45,396 bases of DNA, taken from Meiothermus luteus. Lineage in GTDB: Bacteria; Deinococcota; Deinococci; Deinococcales; Thermaceae. The notes beneath the pieces are model-generated. The model made no database searches, was not told where the DNA came from, and saw only the letters and a program-made list of their open reading frames with translations. This document shows, piece by piece, positions 41,322-45,396 of the stretch; position 1 is the stretch's first letter; every line of letters begins with the position of its first letter. A program made the translations under genes and the position numbers. The DNA lies in NCBI RefSeq assembly GCF_003574085.1, contig NZ_QWKZ01000006.1:1-45396 (forward strand). Reading direction: 5' to 3'.

Positions 41322-42277
41322 ACCACACGCCGCCTGAACTCTGCCAAGGCCAGGCTCAAGAGCAGAAAAACTCCTGCCAGCAGGGCCAACCAGCCGGTCG
41401 CCTCCGCCCGTTCCAGCCGAACCTCCACCCCCAGCTCCAAAGCGCGGTAGGCCTCCTCGAGTTCCTTTGCCGAGTCCACAAAACGGTACTCCCCACCGGT
41501 CAGGCGGGCCACCTCACGCAAGGTTTCCTCGTCAAAACGGGCAGCCAGCGCGTACTCGTCGGGCAGCCCCGGCACCGGCCCCTTGCTAGGCCGACCAATC
41601 CCGATGGTGTGCACCCGCACCTTCTGGCGGGCCGCCTCCAAGGCGGCCTCAACAGGGTCTACCCCGCTCAGGCTGCGGCCATCGGTGAGGAGAACGATGG
41701 TGGCCAGGCTCCAAGGGTCCTTGGCCGAGGCCCGCTCGGAAAGAGGGGGCAAGGCCGAGAGGCTCTCCAGAATCGCCTCCCCTATGGCGGTGCCAAAGGT
41801 GAGCTGCAGGTGGTCCACCGCCTCTAAAAGCTGCTCTCGGCGAACGGTGGGCGGAACCAGCAGGTGGGCATCCCGGGCAAAGGCCACCAACCCCACCCGC
41901 AGCCCCTCGGGCAGTCCCCTTATAAAGGCCCGCAAGGCCTCCCGAGCGGCTTCAAACCGGTTGGGCGCCACATCGGTGGCCCCCATAGAGAGGCTCACGT
42001 CCACCGCCAGCACCACCGCCGCCTTGGGGTCAGCCCGTGGCGCGGGCAGGACAGGCCGGGCCAGGGCCAAAAGAGCCAGGGCCAGGGCCAAAAGGTACAG
42101 CAAAGGGGGCAGGCGCTGCCCCAGGTTGGGCTGCTCGGCAGGCCCCCGAAGGGCGCGGGTCGCATCGGGGTAGAGCACCGCCGCCCCTCCCGGAAAACGC
42201 CGAGCCCACCGGTACAGGGCCACCAACAGCGGCAGCAGCAGCAACAACCCCAGGGCCCAGGGCCACAAAAACGCCAT
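41318..42277 (-). CDS. VWA-domain membrane protein, Bat-like (second copy)
   Basis: 319 aa. Two N-terminal membrane helices (residues 3-25 and about 57-78), a VWA domain with MIDAS DVSLSM near 94-99, the Thr/Asp elements FGTAIGEAI and LLTDGRS, and a C-terminal helix (ATGWLALLAGVFLLLSLAL). This is the Aerotolerance/Bat layout. With the upstream MoxR ATPase, DUF58 and the first VWA protein it forms a standard four-gene set, thought to act as a metal-dependent chaperone at the membrane. Only 9 bp separate it from the upstream VWA gene. Confidence 0.85.
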   Translation of the reverse strand: MAFLWPWALGLLLLLPLLVALYRWARRFPGGAAVLYPDATRALRGPAEQPNLGQRLPPLLYLLALALALLALARPVLPAPRADPKAAVVLAVDVSLSMGATDVAPNRFEAAREALRAFIRGLPEGLRVGLVAFARDAHLLVPPTVRREQLLEAVDHLQLTFGTAIGEAILESLSALPPLSERASAKDPWSLATIVLLTDGRSLSGVDPVEAALEAARQKVRVHTIGIGRPSKGPVPGLPDEYALAARFDEETLREVARLTGGEYRFVDSAKELEEAYRALELGVEVRLERAEATGWLALLAGVFLLLSLALAEFRRRVV

Positions 42278-42286
42278 CCCTACCCC

Positions 42287-43348
42287 CTATGGAACGCGCC
42301 GCTGCCAGCGCAGGCTTAACCCCGCCCCCAGCACCATCAGCAGAGCCGCCAGCCCCGAGAACAAGAAGCCAACCTCGGTCCTAGTAGCCTCCCAGCGGAT
42401 AAGGACACCCAGCTCCTGGACCACCTGGCGCAAGGCCTCCTCGGTGGGCGGGTAGGTGTTCTTACCCCCACTAAGCTGGGCCAACAGCTCGAGGTTGCGC
42501 GGCTCAAAGGGCACGTAGTAGTTCCGCCCCTCGAGCTGCATGACCGTCCCCCCCGGCTGGCCCATGGGGAAGGTGTAAAGCCGAACATTGCTCTCCTTGG
42601 CAAAACGGGCCGCGGCCTCCAGGCTGGCCCGGGTAGACAGGCTGAAGTCGCTGCGCACGTTGGAAACCCCATCGGAGAGGATCACCACGCTGCCCGGGGG
42701 AAGGTCCTGGGGGGAGGAGGACGGGGAGGCCGGCAGCTCCGGAACCCCCTGCAGCGGGTCGGGAGAATTCGGCCCCGAAGGGGCCAGCTCGGCCGGAGGC
42801 TTAAGGTCGCGCCTTCCAGGAAGCAGCCTCACGCTGGTCACAATGGCGTTTTCCAGCGAGGTGTTCTGGGCCGGCTTGAGCCGGTCAATGGCCTCCAAGA
42901 GCCGCTGCCGGTCGGTGGTGGGGGGCACCAGGGCCGCCGTAGCATCGGAGAAGCTCACTAGGCCAATCTGGGTGGTGGGCGGGGCCAGCTCCACGAACTT
43001 CCGGGCGGTAGCCTTGGCCGCCTCGAGGCGGCTCGGGTTCAGGTCAGAGGCCAGCATGGAGCGGGAAACGTCTATGGCCAGCACCACCGCGGCCTTGTTG
43101 GTGGGTAAAGGAGGGCTGGCCACCGGACGGGCCGCAGCGAGGAGCAGGAGCAACAGGGCCAGAAGCTGCAGCCCCAAGGGCCAGCGCACGTGGGCCCGGG
43201 GCGGCTTTTGCACCACCAAAGCCCGCAGGCGCGCCTCGGCAAAGGTCTCGGCGGTGCGCTGGCGCCTCTGGCGTGTCCAGAGCAAGAAGCCCAAGAACAG
43301 CGGTATCAAGAGGAGAAACCAAAGGAATCCGGGCCAGGTGAAGCTCAT
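42287..43348 (-). CDS. VWA-domain membrane protein, BatA-like
   Basis: 353 aa. An N-terminal membrane helix (FLWFLLLIPLFLGFLLW), a second at about 56-76, MIDAS DVSRSM near 95-100, NTSLENAIVTS and VILSDGVSN as further MIDAS elements, and a C-terminal helix (VGFLFSGLAALLMVLGAGL). A Pro/Ser-rich insert (about 180-205) lies inside the VWA domain. It is paralogous to the next gene; the pair probably arose by duplication. The start overlaps the DUF58 gene end by 4 bp. Confidence 0.85.
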   Translation of the reverse strand: MSFTWPGFLWFLLLIPLFLGFLLWTRQRRQRTAETFAEARLRALVVQKPPRAHVRWPLGLQLLALLLLLLAAARPVASPPLPTNKAAVVLAIDVSRSMLASDLNPSRLEAAKATARKFVELAPPTTQIGLVSFSDATAALVPPTTDRQRLLEAIDRLKPAQNTSLENAIVTSVRLLPGRRDLKPPAELAPSGPNSPDPLQGVPELPASPSSSPQDLPPGSVVILSDGVSNVRSDFSLSTRASLEAAARFAKESNVRLYTFPMGQPGGTVMQLEGRNYYVPFEPRNLELLAQLSGGKNTYPPTEEALRQVVQELGVLIRWEATRTEVGFLFSGLAALLMVLGAGLSLRWQRRVP

Positions 43349-44298
43349 CTTTGCCCCCTTCGGCGCAGGGTGAACTTAAGCAGGGGTTCTACGATCTCCT
43401 GGGCGGTCAGAAGGGTGAGGGCATCCACCCGGGACGCCCGCAGGGCCCGCTCGAGCCGGGCCTCCCGAGCCTTTACGAAAGCAGCGTGGGCCCGGCGCAC
43501 CCTGGGGTCGCTGGTATCCACCCAGACCTCCTCCCCAGTCTCAGGGTCGCGCAAGCGCAGCTCCCCCGCGTTGGGCAGCTCGAGCTCGGCTGGGTCCAAG
43601 ACCCGCACCGCCACCACGTCATGCCGGTAGGAAAGCCGCCTCAGCAAAGGCACCCACGCCGGCTCCTCCGAGGCCAAGGGAAAATCCGAGACCACGAACA
43701 AAAGCCCCCGGCGCTTCAGGGTCCGCGCCGCGTACTCCAGGGCCGGCTCGAGCCCCCCTCCTCCCCGGCCTGGCCGCTCCAGGTGCCGCTGCATCTCGTG
43801 CAACACCCGCAAGGCCTGCTTGCGCCCGGTTCCGGGCGGCACCACCCTCAGCCCGGCCTCCGAAAAACCGATGGCCCCCACCTTATCGCCGTGCCGGGCC
43901 GCGATGGCCGCGGCAACCCCGGCGAACTCCAAGGCCTCCTCCACCTTGAGCACCCGCCGCGTCCCAAAGCGCATGGAGGCCGATAGGTCAAGGAGCAACC
44001 AAACCGTAACCTCTTTCTCCTCGCGGTACTGGCGGATGTGAATCCGGCCGGTGCGGGCGGTCACATTCCAGTCAATCCGCCGCACCTCATCGCCCGGCTG
44101 GTACTCCCGCACCTCGGCCAAATCCAGGCTGGGGCCGTAGAAGAAGCCCGTATAATCGCCAAACAGGAAACCATCCAGCCGCTTGAGCACACGAAACTCG
44201 AGCCGCCTGAGCAGCTCCGCGGGCAGCTCCTTCGGCCTCAGCCCCGCGGGCTCCGGGGGCAGGGCAACCTCAATCTTGCTCTTGCGGCGCCAAAGCAT
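43345..44298 (-). CDS. DUF58 protein of the MoxR-VWA set
   Basis: 317 aa. The DUF58 core YQPGDEVRRIDWNVTARTGRIHIRQYREEKEVTVWLLLDLSASMRFG is present, where the last part is a VWA-like fold with DLSASM. It is normally encoded between a MoxR ATPase and VWA membrane proteins, exactly as here. The proposed role is as an adaptor between the ATPase and the membrane VWA partners. No membrane helices are seen in this copy. Confidence 0.9.
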   Translation of the reverse strand: MLWRRKSKIEVALPPEPAGLRPKELPAELLRRLEFRVLKRLDGFLFGDYTGFFYGPSLDLAEVREYQPGDEVRRIDWNVTARTGRIHIRQYREEKEVTVWLLLDLSASMRFGTRRVLKVEEALEFAGVAAAIAARHGDKVGAIGFSEAGLRVVPPGTGRKQALRVLHEMQRHLERPGRGGGGLEPALEYAARTLKRRGLLFVVSDFPLASEEPAWVPLLRRLSYRHDVVAVRVLDPAELELPNAGELRLRDPETGEEVWVDTSDPRVRRAHAAFVKAREARLERALRASRVDALTLLTAQEIVEPLLKFTLRRRGQR

Positions 44299-44310
44299 GG
44301 TGTTCCAGGC

Positions 44311-45360
44311 TCAAGCCGAGGGGTTCTCTGCGGACGGGCGGGCATCGCGGTAGGGGTCGCCCAGGTGCACCTTGGGAAGAGGGGTAGCGGCGATGATTTT
44401 CTGCACCACCTCCTCCAGCCGCACCTCGTCGGCCAGGGCCTCGTAGGAGAGGATGACCCGGTGGCGCAGCACCTCCGGGGCCAGGTCGCGCACATCCTCG
44501 GGCAGGGCGTACTCCCGGCCCCGCACGATGGCCAGGGCCTTGGCCCCCAGAATCAGGTTGACGCTGGCCCTGGGGCTGCCTCCGTAGCTGATGTACTTCT
44601 TGAGCTGGGCCAGCCCCACCTCTCCAGGGTCCCGGGTGGCCCGGGTCAGGCGCACGGCGTACTCCGTAACCGCCGGATGAACGTGCACCCGGTCGGCCAT
44701 GGCCTGAAGCGCCCGCAGCTCGTCGCCGCTCAGCACCACCTCAACCGGCTCAAACTTGGAGGAGACCCGCTCCACCACGGTCATCTCCTCGTAGAAGGCT
44801 GGGTAGTCCAGCCAGACCTTGAACATGAAGCGGTCCACCTGGGCCTCAGGCAGGAAGTAGGTGCCTTCCGACTCAATGGGGTTCTGCGTGGCCAGCACCA
44901 AGAAAGGGTCGGGCAGCTTATAGGTCTGGTGGCCGATGGTCACCTGGCGCTCCTGCATGGCCTCCAGTAGGGCAGACTGAATTTTGGCCGGGGCGCGGTT
45001 AATCTCGTCGGCCAGAATCAGGTTGGCGAAGATGGGCCCCAACTCCACCTCAAAGCTGGCCTCCTTGGGGTTGTAGATGCGGGTGCCCACCAGGTCGGCG
45101 GGCACCAGGTCAGGGGTGAACTGGATGCGCTTGAAGCTGGCCCCAATGGCCTCGGCCAGGGTCTTGATGGCCAGGGTCTTGGCCAGACCAGGCACCCCTT
45201 CAATGAGGATATGCCCCCGGGCCAGGAGGGCCACCAGCATCCTCTCCAGCATCAGGTCCTGCCCTACAATGACCTTCTTGACCTCCAAAATTAGGGTGCG
45301 CAGCTTCGCGGCGGCCTCCATCACCGCCTGGGGCTCGAGGGGGGACTTTTGGGCTTCCAT
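44311..45360 (-). CDS. MoxR-family AAA+ ATPase
   Basis: 349 aa. Walker A GVPGLAKT near residue 58, Walker B LILADEINRAPAKIQSALLEAMQE, sensor 1 FLVLATQNPIESEGTYFLPEAQVDRF and Arg finger in that helix. I start at ATG 45360 with GAGGTG upstream; a GTG two codons earlier is possible. It is the first gene of the DUF58-VWA-VWA operon. It is a different subgroup from the CoxD-like MoxR at the other end of the window. Confidence 0.93.
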   Translation of the reverse strand: MEAQKSPLEPQAVMEAAAKLRTLILEVKKVIVGQDLMLERMLVALLARGHILIEGVPGLAKTLAIKTLAEAIGASFKRIQFTPDLVPADLVGTRIYNPKEASFEVELGPIFANLILADEINRAPAKIQSALLEAMQERQVTIGHQTYKLPDPFLVLATQNPIESEGTYFLPEAQVDRFMFKVWLDYPAFYEEMTVVERVSSKFEPVEVVLSGDELRALQAMADRVHVHPAVTEYAVRLTRATRDPGEVGLAQLKKYISYGGSPRASVNLILGAKALAIVRGREYALPEDVRDLAPEVLRHRVILSYEALADEVRLEEVVQKIIAATPLPKVHLGDPYRDARPSAENPSA

Positions 45361-45396
45361 GGTCACCTCACTAGATGCTGGGGCTGGGCTCCTGCC

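Overview
The window looks like a chromosomal segment of a Meiothermus/Thermus-type bacterium (Thermaceae). The evidence is high GC, frequent GTG and TTG starts, many promoters that place the -10 box six or seven bases before the start codon (leaderless mRNAs), a Gfh1-type Gre-factor homolog (acidic DDYDD tip, known from Thermus relatives), and a CRISPR repeat of 37 nt with the same architecture as known Thermus repeats. The genus is inferred.

Layout. 1-2365: end of a CO/xanthine-dehydrogenase-type FAD subunit followed by coxD-like (MoxR ATPase) and coxE-like (VWA) genes. 2362-5602, minus strand: small unknown gene, leuS, a stem-loop, and tRNA-Leu(UAA). 5676-7361: a stray CRISPR repeat, a 525-bp non-array segment with a possible ORF, then 16 repeats with 15 spacers. 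7362-7606: the leader, unusually rich in inverted repeats. 7607-24196: one long, nearly gapless minus-strand cas operon. 24356-28270: lysS, a frameshifted lipoprotein gene, gfh1, a putative zinc protein, rsmD and a secreted protein. 28334-32738, plus strand: a succinylamino-acid racemase, its GNAT partner, an amidohydrolase and a ClC channel. 32641-36660, minus: LmbE deacetylase, ALDH16-like aldehyde dehydrogenase, deoC. 36832-37011: tatA. 37008-40110, minus: PadR regulator and modABC. 40133-41321: cytochrome c and a Lon-N-domain protein. 41318-45360, minus: MoxR, DUF58 and two VWA membrane proteins (a Bat-like set).

The cas operon is a composite. A type I-C set (cas3-cas5c-cas8c-cas7c ... 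cas4-cas1-cas2) is split by a complete type III-B Cmr module (cmr1 to cmr6) plus two predicted cyclic-oligoadenylate effectors: a CARF-HEPN RNase and a CARF-wHTH-RelE (Cami1-like) mRNA interferase. There is no cas6. The single array carries repeats whose stem and 3' tail suit Cas5c processing, so both interference complexes probably share one crRNA pool. The crRNA reads on the minus strand, with its leader and promoter beside cas2.

The main oddities are these. Cas3 has an extra N-terminal domain that resembles a WYL C-terminal (WCX) domain. The RelE effector appears to start at ATA after a perfect Shine-Dalgarno, in what looks like a mutated ATGA overlap (now ATAA). Cas4 carries a 42-bp in-frame palindromic element whose second copy lies just after cas2. 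The leader holds a repeat-like hairpin and two interlocked 12-bp inverted repeats. A lipoprotein gene is out of frame by one T in a T6 run. GC content shifts inside cmr1 and cmr6, suggesting mosaic replacement. The palindrome CTCGAG is strongly over-represented in the whole window.
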